A stretch of 64,000 nucleotides of DNA. It comes from JAABTH01 sp964390725 (GTDB lineage: Bacteria > Bacillota > Dethiobacteria > DTU022). The stretch covers positions 11,992 through 75,991 of the forward strand of contig CAYMIW010000013.1 in the NCBI GenBank assembly GCA_964390725.1, given 5' to 3'. A program made the translations under genes and the position numbers. Under the pieces are notes generated by a model. The model was not told the DNA's origin. It was given only the letters and a program-made list of their open reading frames with translations, and searched no databases. Of the stretch, positions 7,858 to 15,348 are shown one piece after another. Position 1 is the first letter of the stretch; every line of letters starts with the position of its first letter.

Positions 7858-7909
7858 TTGACCCTGCATTGACTATTGTGATAGTATGCGAACGCACTAC
7901 TCCTATAGT
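7858..7909 (+). promoter_or_regulatory. Promoter with two tandem dyad operators upstream of the BlaI-like gene
   Basis: A candidate sigma-A promoter (TTGACC at 7858-7863, 18-base spacer, TAGTAT at 7882-7887) is overlapped by two dyads of identical half-sites, ACTA-N6-TAGT at 7872-7885 and 7896-7909, with centres 24 bp apart. One covers the spacer and -10 region, the other the start of transcription. BlaI/MecI repressors bind paired palindromes of this kind and repress their own operon, so autorepression is the likely role. Confidence 0.55.
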
Positions 7910-7923
7910 CTGAGGTGATTGAG

Positions 7924-8280
7924 TTGGAACTCATAAAGTTGTTTGACAGTGAATTGAAAATCATGGACATAATCTGGCGCGAGGGGAAAACCACCGCCAG
8001 GCATATTAGCTTGATTGCCGCTACGGAAATCGGCTGGAACAAAAATACTACTTATACAGTTATTAAGAAGCTCATTGATAAGAACGCCGTTTGCCGTGAG
8101 GAACCGGGCTTCGTTTGCTTCGCGCTCATAAACCGCAGCGACGTTCAAAAAGACGAAACCGAGCGGCTGATTAATAAGCTCTGGGACGGCTCAAAGAAAG
8201 CGTTCTTTGCCGCCTTCATTGACGACCAGCTTGCCGAAGACGAGCTTGCCGAACTTAGAGCCCTGATAGAAAAGAAGTGA
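7924..8280 (+). CDS. BlaI/MecI family transcriptional repressor
   Basis: This winged-helix repressor of about 118 residues belongs to the Penicillinase_R family. The N-terminus ELIKLFDSELKIMDIIWREG is diagnostic, followed by the recognition region (TARHISLIAATEIGWNKNTTYTVIKKLIDKNAV) and a C-terminal dimerisation helix pair. I chose the TTG at 7924, which lies seven bases after GAGGTG and aligns with family starts; a GTG at 7915 overlaps the ribosome site. In this family release from DNA needs cleavage triggered by the BlaR1 partner encoded next. Here that partner is broken, so this repressor may be locked on its operators, or may answer to another sensor elsewhere. Confidence 0.9.
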   Translation: MELIKLFDSELKIMDIIWREGKTTARHISLIAATEIGWNKNTTYTVIKKLIDKNAVCREEPGFVCFALINRSDVQKDETERLINKLWDGSKKAFFAAFIDDQLAEDELAELRALIEKK

Positions 8281-8285
8281 CACCA

Positions 8286-8707
8286 ATGCTATCCGAAATC
8301 TTTTACTGGGCGCTAAACATCAGCATCATCGGAGGAGCGACTGGGCTAATCGTTGCTATTGTGCGAAAGATACCAGGATTCCCGCGCTTCGCAGCGTATG
8401 CTCTATGGCTTCTGCCTTTGGTTAGGCTTTGGATTCCATTCGGCATAGCGAGCCGCTGGAGTTTGTTTGTGACGCCAAGGTTCTGAAAGCAATGGGCGAA
8501 GGTAAGGCAAAAGACTACGCCGCAGCGCTGCTGTCCTGTGCCGCCGGGCGAAGCTATTTCATCAGTGCCTTTGGCGGAGCGAAAATACAAATACGCATTG
8601 AAAGCATTTTATCGTATAAGAGGCTGATCGTATTATCTACAGCAGCATTCGGTGTGCTGATCATCGCCATAAGCTTTGTTCTTATTACTAACGCCGTTGG
8701 AGGTTAA
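8286..8707 (+). pseudogene. BlaR1/MecR1-type M56 sensor peptidase with internal deletion and frameshift
   Basis: The ATG at 8286 opens with LSEIFYWALNISIIGGATGL, the first membrane helix of BlaR1/MecR1-like antirepressors, and continues to ALWLLPLVRLWIPFGIASRW. Near 8440-8460 the match moves to another frame with FVCDAKVLKAMGEGKAKDYA and then FGGAKIQIRIESILSYK, which is the segment after the zinc site. The stretch with the HExxH metallopeptidase motif is deleted, so no active protease can be made. The gene begins a few bases after the BlaI-like gene, the normal operon order. Confidence 0.8.
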
Positions 8708-8711
8708 GCCT

Positions 8712-9867
8712 ATGAAGCAGTTCTTCTGTTTAGTGATTGCGATCATCATCGCTTGCGCCATATCAGGCTGCGGTTCAAACCGGTAAACAGTTTCAGCCTG
8801 CACGAGACGCCGCAGATCTACGTTTTGCAAGATGGAGAACCATTCGCCATAATGCCAACAGTAACTCTTTACGAAAACGGCAACGCACGGCTCTCACAAC
8901 CGCCCATCAGCAGCTTCGGACTGTTCACCATCGGGCGGTACGAGATAAACGAAAACGAATTAACGGTTACGCACAGCGAAAACGTAAGCGCGACATTTGA
9001 AATATCTGATAGCGGGGATACACTGACGCTGAAATCAGCGAGCTTGGGATTTACACAAGTCGGAGCAGTTTATAAATACCGTTCCAACGCTGATTATTTA
9101 AGCCAATACCCCGAAATCGAAGGCGAAACGCTAAGCTAACAGTTGACGCTTTACACGAACTGGCGAAGAAAGCCCCAAATCTTACCGTCTCGGACTTCGA
9201 GAAGTACGCGCATTTTGATATTGACCCGAATTACCATGTATTCGACGTTGACAGAGAATACACGCTCACAGTGATTTATGACATTGACGGCAACACAAGC
9301 TGCACGGTTGAGCGCAATTCGAGTGGCGAGAGTTCCCCGTTAAACCTAAACGGCTCAACTAATCTTGTTTTTGATTCATACCTCGGCTTGGCGATCATTA
9401 CAAAATACGAAACCCAAAAATGGCTTGATTATTTCATGGATGACGAACTGCCTTGGGACGAAAGCAAGAAACTGGCGCTTCCCGAATTTCCCGGCGTCAT
9501 TTTTACTTGGACATCTGAAAAAGTGACAGCGGGAGATAAAGAACTATTCCAGGGAATGCCTGTATGGAACGTGTACCTGATGGACTTGACGAATGACGGC
9601 AAGCCTGAGTTCTGTGCCTCAATTAGCTTCGGTTCCGGTATTATTGATAATCGCATCATTGTTTACGATTATGACGCAGATAAGGAATATCAACTGGCTG
9701 ACCGAATGCACTACGATTATTTTCTGTCCATGCAAGATGGGCTTCTTATGGCCACCCAAACCGGCTATATGGATAAAAAAACGCTCGTGTCAGCGGAACT
9801 GCAGCTTATTAACGGAGAGATTTTCAGGTTCGGTCGTTCAATGGAAGAAAAGAAGGAAACACCATAA
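8712..9867 (+). pseudogene. Frameshifted lipoprotein gene of the BlaI/BlaR1-like module
   Basis: The ATG at 8712 gives a good lipoprotein signal (KQFFCLVIAIIIACAISGCG) that hits a stop within 25 residues. The continuation is in a second frame (about 8757-9139, with PQIYVLQDGEPFAIMPTVTLYENG), and after its stop a third stretch (about 9145-9867, LTVSDFEKYAHFDIDPNYHV to GRSMEEKKETP) carries on. The last part has EF-hand-like acidic repeats (LMDLTNDGKPEFC, YDYDADKEYQ). Extracellular lipoproteins of this sort often accompany M56 sensor genes in Clostridia and may act as ligand-sensing partners. At least two frameshifts make it a pseudogene. A run of nine G just after it (9897-9905) marks the edge to the RAYT relic. 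Confidence 0.65.
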
Positions 9868-9896
9868 ACGCTAAGGACGCATTGGACATTGCCAAC

Positions 9897-10013
9897 GGGG
9901 GGGGGTATCTTCAACTCCTTCGAATAGAGTATTAAGAAGTTATTGCGAGCATTACCACGGGAAGTAACATGATGTACTGCTCCAGGATATTCAATACGTA
10001 GTAGCCTGTCCAT
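9897..10013 (-). pseudogene. RAYT (REP-associated Y1 transposase) N-terminal relic
   Basis: The minus-strand frame starts with an ATG at 10013 and reads DRLLRIEYPGAVHHVTSRGN, the unmistakable N-terminus of RAYT/IS200-like Y1 transposases, with the first His-hydrophobic-His metal site beginning in AVHHV. The match ends after about 38 residues at the G-run (9897-9905), so the rest, including the catalytic tyrosine, is lost. Confidence 0.8.
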
Positions 10014-10059
10014 AGAAACAGGCTATTGTGAAGTTTGCTTGATTGCAAAACCTGACCCC
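10002..10059. repeat. REP-like palindromic sequences at the RAYT 5' end
   Basis: An 8-bp inverted repeat (TAGCCTGT 10002-10009 with ACAGGCTA 10018-10025) brackets the RAYT start codon. About 20 bases further, TTGCAAAACCTGACCCC (10043-10059) resembles half of the GGGGTCAGG-type palindromes often seen beside Y1 transposases. No second copy was noticed in the window. Confidence 0.35.
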
Positions 10060-10124
10060 AATATGTTCGGGCTTTGGTAAAGTTTTCATGGTATAGTTTA
10101 GTCATAACGATTCCTCCACAAAAA

Positions 10125-10694
10125 TCACATGGATTTCAAGTTGTTATTGAGCCTGTCAACGATTTTTTCAAAATCTCTTTGTCGCGCTTCTTCTGTCTTA
10201 AATGAAAAGTATCTCCTTGTGTATGTGCGCCGAACAGACGGCGACATATTATTAAAATTCTCATAAGCCGGAGATATGCCGCAGAGTTTTTCGGTGAACG
10301 ATTCAATATGTTCATCGGTTATCGGATTGCCTTTGGGGGCATCCCATGTTCCATTCTTTTTCGCTGTTTCCACGGCGTTCTCACCCAATTCGGTCATAAT
10401 GCCTTTTTGCCGCAACACTTCAACCGTTTTCTTGTTCTTTTCAGACCAACTGCTTTTTATGCGGCGTTTCGTAAAATATTTCAAGTATTTGGTGTTGTCA
10501 ATGCTCTGCACCCGACCGTCAATCCATCCGAAACAAAGAGCTTCCTCCAAAGCATCGTTAGCAGATAAGGTAACAACTGCTTTCGTCTTTCCGAATACGA
10601 GCCATACGCCCTCGCTTGTTTCAGAATTGTTCTGTAGCCATGCACGGAAATCCTCGCGGGTTGAAAATAGTAATTCGGTTATATCTACTCTCAT
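10125..10694 (-). CDS. YdeI/OmpD-associated family protein
   Basis: This is a 189-residue cytoplasmic protein of the YdeI (bacteriocin-protection, OmpD-associated) family. Typical segments are FRAWLQNNSETSEGVWLVF at the start, the family core ALEEALCFGWIDGRVQSID (residues about 50-68), YLKYFTKRRIKSSWSEKNK, and a C-terminal segment (FNNMSPSVRRTYTRRYFSF) like the YdhG/YdeI helical domain. Members are linked in the literature to antimicrobial peptide and bacteriocin resistance in a few species, but the biochemical role is unknown. It lies between the RAYT relic and the c-di-GMP protein, preceded by a tiny same-strand frame. Length is normal and the gene looks intact. Confidence 0.85.
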   Translation of the reverse strand: MRVDITELLFSTREDFRAWLQNNSETSEGVWLVFGKTKAVVTLSANDALEEALCFGWIDGRVQSIDNTKYLKYFTKRRIKSSWSEKNKKTVEVLRQKGIMTELGENAVETAKKNGTWDAPKGNPITDEHIESFTEKLCGISPAYENFNNMSPSVRRTYTRRYFSFKTEEARQRDFEKIVDRLNNNLKSM

Positions 10695-10696
10695 AA

Positions 10697-10801
10697 TTAT
10701 TTCTCACTTTCGTTTAGGCTGTTAAGGATTTTTCCCATAGTTTGGCCAAAAGAACCAGCTGTAGTGCCATTCCTCTTGCTTTCATCCACTATGTTAACCA
10801 T
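10697..10801 (-). CDS. Possible 34-residue reading frame upstream of ydeI-like gene
   Basis: A short frame from an ATG at 10801 (MVNIVDESKRNG, ending GKILNSLNESEK) stops two bases before the ydeI-like start. No clear ribosome binding site is seen. It may be the end of a lost gene or a leader peptide, or chance. Confidence 0.15.
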   Translation of the reverse strand: MVNIVDESKRNGTTAGSFGQTMGKILNSLNESEK

Positions 10802-10842
10802 AGCACAGGTTCGTTTATAGATAGCAAGTTAGACATGGCTTG

Positions 10843-13548
10843 TCATAGATCTCCTCTATCCATAATTTCTACAAACGCTCTGACCACCAGAGGATCATAT
10901 TTCCACCCGGCACAAGCTTTAATTTCTTCAATTGCTTCTTCTTTGCTAAGCTTAGCAATACTATACTTGTTAGTTCTAAAATCATAGCATTCGGCAACAG
11001 CAATAATCCGTGCTGTTATTGATATCTCTTCTTCTTTTAAACCTTTTGGATAACCCGTTCCATCCCAGTGTTCGTGGTGCTGTAGCGCCCCTCCGGCTAC
11101 ATCCATAGTGTCGTTAAAGAGATTAAGGATCCTGTAACCTGCAGTTGCATGTTTTTTCATCTCGAGCCGTTCATCTTCATCTAATCGACCAACTTTTTTC
11201 AATATATCATCATTAAGAATCACTTTCCCAATATCATGATAATAACCAGCATCTTTAATTCTCCGCACCTCTTCAGCAGGTAAACCAAGTTGTAATGCAA
11301 TTTTTCCACTTAGTTTACTAACATTCTGGGCGTGTAATTTTTCTCTTTCAGACTTAAAATGCAGGGAATTCACAATGCGCTTCAGCTGCTGATTACTGTA
11401 ATCCTTATACAGAATGCTCTTATTAATGTACATCGCTTCTTCTGCATCTTTAAAAAGCACCGCAAAGTCATCGCTTGTCTTTAATTTGGTTGCTCTACCC
11501 AAAGCTATGCTTCCCTTTATTGCTTTGTATCCAACCTTTTCAACATTATCTTGAATCCGTTTTGCCGTAGCATCTGCATCCTCAGCTCCTGTCCGCGGCA
11601 GAAGGATTAAAAACTCATCTCCGCCGATCCTGGCGCTAATATCATCTGCCCGGCAGGTTTTTTTTATCGCTGCGCTAATCTTCTTCAGCAATATATCTCC
11701 TACTTCATGCCCAAAAATATCATTGGTTAATTTTAATCCATTTATGTCGCCAACAATAATGCTAAAAGGAAGGTTCCTTTCAACATCTAGACGATTTAGC
11801 TCTTCATATACGAATGACCGGTTATAGAGCCCGGTTACCGAATCATGGTAGGAGAGATATTTAACTCTATCTTCCACTTGTTTTCTTTCAGTGATATCGA
11901 GAAAGGTTACCACACCACCGACAACTTCTCCATTTTTGATCTGGGGATATGAATGGTATTCAACATCAATAAATGTTCCGTCTGCTTTCCAGAACACTTC
12001 ATCATCAACATCTACACCCCTACCCCTATTAATTGCCCTGATGATTTTACAATCATCTAACATTATCATTGTTCCGTCACGGCGACTGTGATGTATTTGG
12101 TCATGCATATTTTTTCCAAGCAATTCATCCTGGCTTTGATAACCAAGCAACTTCACGCAGCTTATATTACAAAATTTACTAATACCATCCAAATCAACAC
12201 CATATATCCCTTCAGCTGTTGAATCCAGGATCAACTGCAGATGATCTTTGTTATCCTCCAGGGCTGCATTAGCTTTATGTAAATCCTTGGTTCTTTCTTC
12301 AACGCTTGCTTCCAGGTTGTTGATCAGAAATTGCATTTTAGTGGCAATGTTATTGACGCTTTCTGATATAATCCCTATTTCATCTTTTCTGATAACCTCT
12401 ACCCGCTTTGACAAGTCTCCCGAGGATATCTCTTCGGAAGTCTGTAGCAAGTTTTTCATCGGCCGGAGGAATTTGCCGATGATTACATAATATAGAATGA
12501 TTGAAAATATAAGAGCTATGACAACAAGGATGGCAGTCAGGCGGATGCTTTGAATAACGTTAATCAAATAAAGACTTTCCGGTATGGCTGAAATAACCAC
12601 CCAATCGATCCCGGAAGCTTTAATTTCCCTTATGGCAACAAATAGTTTCTCCTCTTCACCCTCAAAAATACTGTAAGAACCATTTGTCTGAAAGTGATTT
12701 TCATAAGCCTGCCGGATATCATTGTTAACAAGATCTCTAATGCTATAACGGTCTAAATTACCGTCCTCAAGAAGAGCAAAATTTTTCTCTCCCATTGAAT
12801 TAGCCACTAGTGCTCCTGTATCTTTCTCAACGATAACGGCATACCCATTGTACTCGCGCGTTGCATCTTCCAGAACTGTTCCGATGCCCGAGAGAAGCAT
12901 GTGTGTTCCAATTACTCCCTGTAGTTCGCCTGCGCTATTGTAAACCGGCCTTGCAGACGATACTGTTAAGTCATCCATTATAAAATGCTTATATATAGGT
13001 GAAAAGATGGGCCCGTCGGTCTCAACTGCAGCCTGAAACCAAGCGCGGGTGCGGGGATCAAATAATCCAGCCTGCACAACAAGCTCCCCGGCAGTTAAGT
13101 CCTCCTTCACCGCATAATACCAGGAATTGCCGTCGGTTTCTGTATTATTTCTCATGATTTCAATAATGTTATCACTATTCCGACGCGCCCCGTAGTATTC
13201 ACCATTTACTGTGCCAAAGCTAAAACTATAGACCTCATCTTCTTGCGCCTGGAGAACGCCAACAAAAAACTTCTCCCGGACCACTTCATCCGACAGATTG
13301 AGAATGCCGTTTTCTATAATCTTATGATTGACTTCGTTGATATGTTCGGGGACATGGATTAAAGTAACTACTTGATCATAAATATTATTGCTTATGCTTT
13401 TGGCGATCTGTTCGGTTGTTTCTTCGGCAGTTGTCCGCCATCTGTTAAAAACAAGTGATCCAATACCAAGAGTCATAGTTAACATGATAAGTACAAACAT
13501 GATGATAATAATCCCTTTAATCGGAATAATTCCGATCGGATTTTTCAT
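10843..13548 (-). CDS. Membrane c-di-GMP enzyme: dCache-HAMP-PAS-GGDEF-HD-GYP
   Basis: This 901-residue protein can both sense and process signals. In order: membrane helix (11-33), extracellular double-Cache sensor (about 40-325), second helix (334-356), HAMP (357-410), PAS (432-555, ending VTFLDITERK), GGDEF cyclase domain (560-720) and C-terminal HD-GYP phosphodiesterase domain (735-901). The cyclase site is intact (GGDEF at 642-646) with an RxxD inhibitory site at 633-636. The HD-GYP side has HD at 771-772, His800, HHExxDGTGYP at 824-834, but the usual Asp of the late AD-x-x-D metal motif is Glu853 and the DALT/RPYR segment is altered. It may switch between making and degrading c-di-GMP. 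It is monocistronic, with AGGAT six bases before the ATG. Confidence 0.9.
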   Translation of the reverse strand: MKNPIGIIPIKGIIIIMFVLIMLTMTLGIGSLVFNRWRTTAEETTEQIAKSISNNIYDQVVTLIHVPEHINEVNHKIIENGILNLSDEVVREKFFVGVLQAQEDEVYSFSFGTVNGEYYGARRNSDNIIEIMRNNTETDGNSWYYAVKEDLTAGELVVQAGLFDPRTRAWFQAAVETDGPIFSPIYKHFIMDDLTVSSARPVYNSAGELQGVIGTHMLLSGIGTVLEDATREYNGYAVIVEKDTGALVANSMGEKNFALLEDGNLDRYSIRDLVNNDIRQAYENHFQTNGSYSIFEGEEEKLFVAIREIKASGIDWVVISAIPESLYLINVIQSIRLTAILVVIALIFSIILYYVIIGKFLRPMKNLLQTSEEISSGDLSKRVEVIRKDEIGIISESVNNIATKMQFLINNLEASVEERTKDLHKANAALEDNKDHLQLILDSTAEGIYGVDLDGISKFCNISCVKLLGYQSQDELLGKNMHDQIHHSRRDGTMIMLDDCKIIRAINRGRGVDVDDEVFWKADGTFIDVEYHSYPQIKNGEVVGGVVTFLDITERKQVEDRVKYLSYHDSVTGLYNRSFVYEELNRLDVERNLPFSIIVGDINGLKLTNDIFGHEVGDILLKKISAAIKKTCRADDISARIGGDEFLILLPRTGAEDADATAKRIQDNVEKVGYKAIKGSIALGRATKLKTSDDFAVLFKDAEEAMYINKSILYKDYSNQQLKRIVNSLHFKSEREKLHAQNVSKLSGKIALQLGLPAEEVRRIKDAGYYHDIGKVILNDDILKKVGRLDEDERLEMKKHATAGYRILNLFNDTMDVAGGALQHHEHWDGTGYPKGLKEEEISITARIIAVAECYDFRTNKYSIAKLSKEEAIEEIKACAGWKYDPLVVRAFVEIMDRGDL

Positions 13549-13609
13549 TTTTTATCCTGCCTTATTATTTTTATGAACTCTTAGCAGCTTCATTTTGTGA
13601 ATCATAAAT

Positions 13610-13638
13610 ATTATAACACTTGCTTAAACTTTAATCTA
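13610..13638 (-). promoter_or_regulatory. Candidate promoter of the GGDEF/HD-GYP gene
   Basis: A consensus TATAAT -10 (13610-13615) has a weak TAGATT 17 bases upstream as -35. It would give a leader of about 55 bases. Confidence 0.4.
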
Positions 13639-13753
13639 AATACTTTGGTTTTTCCTGTATATTCACCGTTTTGGCTCAACATCCCGCATATTCATTCGGA
13701 ATTAAAGCGGCTTGCTTAAAAGCATTGTTTCACCAACCATTCTTCTACTTCAT

Positions 13754-13787
13754 AAAAAAATAATGGCCATGAAAACAATGGCCATTA
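13754..13787 (-). terminator. Rho-independent terminator downstream of the fmdE-like operon and RAYT relic
   Basis: TAATGGCCAT with ATGGCCATTA forms a perfect 10-bp stem (13761-13787), followed on the minus strand by seven T (13754-13760). It ends transcripts coming from the FmdE-like operon side. Confidence 0.75.
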
Positions 13788-13836
13788 TCAAAATACAGCT
13801 TCAAAATTAAAGAAGCCGGGGCATGCAATATTGCAT

Positions 13837-14030
13837 TTATTGCTTAATCTTACGCACCGCCCTGCTAACTGAGGCATAGTGAAGACCTAAAAGCTCGGCA
13901 ACAATGCTCAGAGCAAAGTTTTCCAACCTCATTTACTTCATTATGCCGCGCACAATCTGCAGATCTTCTGGCGTTGCGTCCCATTTAATCTATGGTTTTC
14001 GACCAAGAAGAATTGCATCAAATACAGTCA
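13837..14030 (-). pseudogene. C-terminal helix-turn-helix relic of a RAYT transposase
   Basis: A minus-strand frame ending at 13837 reads MRLENFALSIVAELLGLHYA then SVSRAVRKIKQ, which resembles the DnaA-like HTH tail of RAYT proteins (GLHYxxVSRAVKR). Upstream codons in the same frame (FDAILLGRKP, IKWDATPEDLQIVRGIMK) are broken by stops. It cannot be the other half of the relic at 9897-10013, because the order on the strand is reversed. The rest of the 13.6-14.2 kb gap holds nothing else recognisable. Confidence 0.5.
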
Positions 14031-14238
14031 TGTTTAACGATTTATTATCCTGATCTACATATGTCAGAGAGCCTCTGGCCATACTGATTACCATAACCAC
14101 TCAGGTGTTAACACCTAAACTCCTTGTCGTATCAGACCCGTTTCCCATTGCATTGTAATTCCAGCGGTTAAACATAAAAATATCAGGGTTGCGAAAAAAT
14201 TATTGCAACGTATGCATGTCCGAAAAAAAATAGCTTTT

Positions 14239-15228
14239 TTATTTGTTTTGCTTTGCAGCACACACCTGGCAGCATAAGCCCTTATACCCGGGTACGCATT
14301 TTTTTAAGTCAACAATTTCATTACAGATTGAGCATTTGCTGTAATGAGTGCAGCCCTGAAAACGGGGTGGGTGTATACTGACGATTGTTTTTTTAAAAAG
14401 CTGTTCATCGCTTAAATCTAAAATTTCATGAACGGCATTGTTGACAGCTATGCTATATTCTTCAATTTCAGTCTGCGAGGCTTTGCCTGAGGCAATTCGT
14501 TGATCTATATCAACGGCACTGTCAATGATGAGAGCCTCGTCGTTAATGAGACTCAAACGCAAAACATTCACCGGCAGGTATCCTTCACCGGAGAGGCCAA
14601 AGTAGTATACCTGCTTACCCAGATCATAGGCAAAGAAATTCTGGTTGCCAATGGTACAGCCTGTCATAAGCTGAACAGCCTCAATTCCTGAACCCATGTT
14701 TTCCGCCAACGCGAACTGTGTGGAGGTTTTTTCCCGATCAAAACCCAGTTCGATACAGGCCAGAACCGAGGCCCGATAACCGACCGCAAGCTCTGGACAA
14801 ACATGACCGTGATAGTGAGCCAGATTGGCAAGCTCCGCTGGTAATAATGAATAGTTGCCGACCGCATTCAGGTTGCCTTTACTCAATAACTGCGATACTC
14901 TATTATATAGAGGTCCACTTTCTATGTTATGAAGATACTCTCCATTTACTTTGTACTTCAACAGCCACCTGCCCTGATTTAGGTCTTGCTGCCCTTTCAT
15001 AAACTCAAAAGCCAGACAGTAGATACCTGTTGATGTTAGTACTAAATACTGTGGATTTTCTTCAATACTCTTAAATTTGTGCAGTAGCTTTAAAACTTCA
15101 TAGTGTTCACCACGCCATTTGAAACCGAGCGGAAGATTTTGTGAGCTGTCATACTGCACCAGCACCAGTTGCTGTATAAACTGAACATCTTCTTGTTCTA
15201 TTTTTTTCATTAACTGTTTAATATTCAA
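14239..15228 (-). CDS. FmdE-like protein with N-terminal extension and C-terminal zinc ribbon
   Basis: This 329-residue protein has an uncharacterised N-terminal part (1-130) and an FmdE domain (about 130-280) named after formylmethanofuran dehydrogenase subunit E. The FmdE core shows YHGHVCPELAVGYRAS (139-154, with His140, His142 and Cys144 as likely metal ligands) and TGCTIGNQN near 190. The C-terminus is a four-cysteine zinc ribbon (Cys299, Cys302, Cys319/320, Cys323). FmdE proteins occur in many anaerobes without the rest of formylmethanofuran dehydrogenase, and their role there is not known. The gene follows DUF6179 and DUF6323 genes on the same strand, separated by 120 bases that contain a perfect 16-bp inverted repeat. 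The 680-base gap after it holds a terminator. Confidence 0.8.
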   Translation of the reverse strand: MNIKQLMKKIEQEDVQFIQQLVLVQYDSSQNLPLGFKWRGEHYEVLKLLHKFKSIEENPQYLVLTSTGIYCLAFEFMKGQQDLNQGRWLLKYKVNGEYLHNIESGPLYNRVSQLLSKGNLNAVGNYSLLPAELANLAHYHGHVCPELAVGYRASVLACIELGFDREKTSTQFALAENMGSGIEAVQLMTGCTIGNQNFFAYDLGKQVYYFGLSGEGYLPVNVLRLSLINDEALIIDSAVDIDQRIASGKASQTEIEEYSIAVNNAVHEILDLSDEQLFKKTIVSIHPPRFQGCTHYSKCSICNEIVDLKKCVPGYKGLCCQVCAAKQNK

Positions 15229-15283
15229 TTTCTTGGACCCCTGTCCGGTAATTATGTCAGCCTTAAAATCAGGACATTCGTCA

Positions 15284-15326
15284 AATTAATAGTAGCACAA
15301 ATAAATATAATGTGCTACTATTAATT
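15284..15326. repeat. Perfect 16-bp inverted repeat between DUF6179 and FmdE-like genes
   Basis: AATTAATAGTAGCACA (15284-15299) and TGTGCTACTATTAATT (15311-15326) pair without mismatch around an 11-base loop. The stem is AT-rich and has no T-run directly after it, so it is a weak terminator at best. It could act as an RNA processing site or an operator for the FmdE-like gene, whose start is about 55 bases on. Confidence 0.7.
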
Positions 15327-15348
15327 AAATGATATAACTGCCGTATTT

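Noticed and set aside
9897..9905. Run of nine G as a phase-variation tract
   Set aside because: It lies between two pseudogenes, outside any intact gene or promoter, so switching would have no effect; it could also be a sequencing artefact.
10276..10725. 149-codon plus-strand frame
   Set aside because: It is antisense to the ydeI-like gene, which matches its family over the full length.
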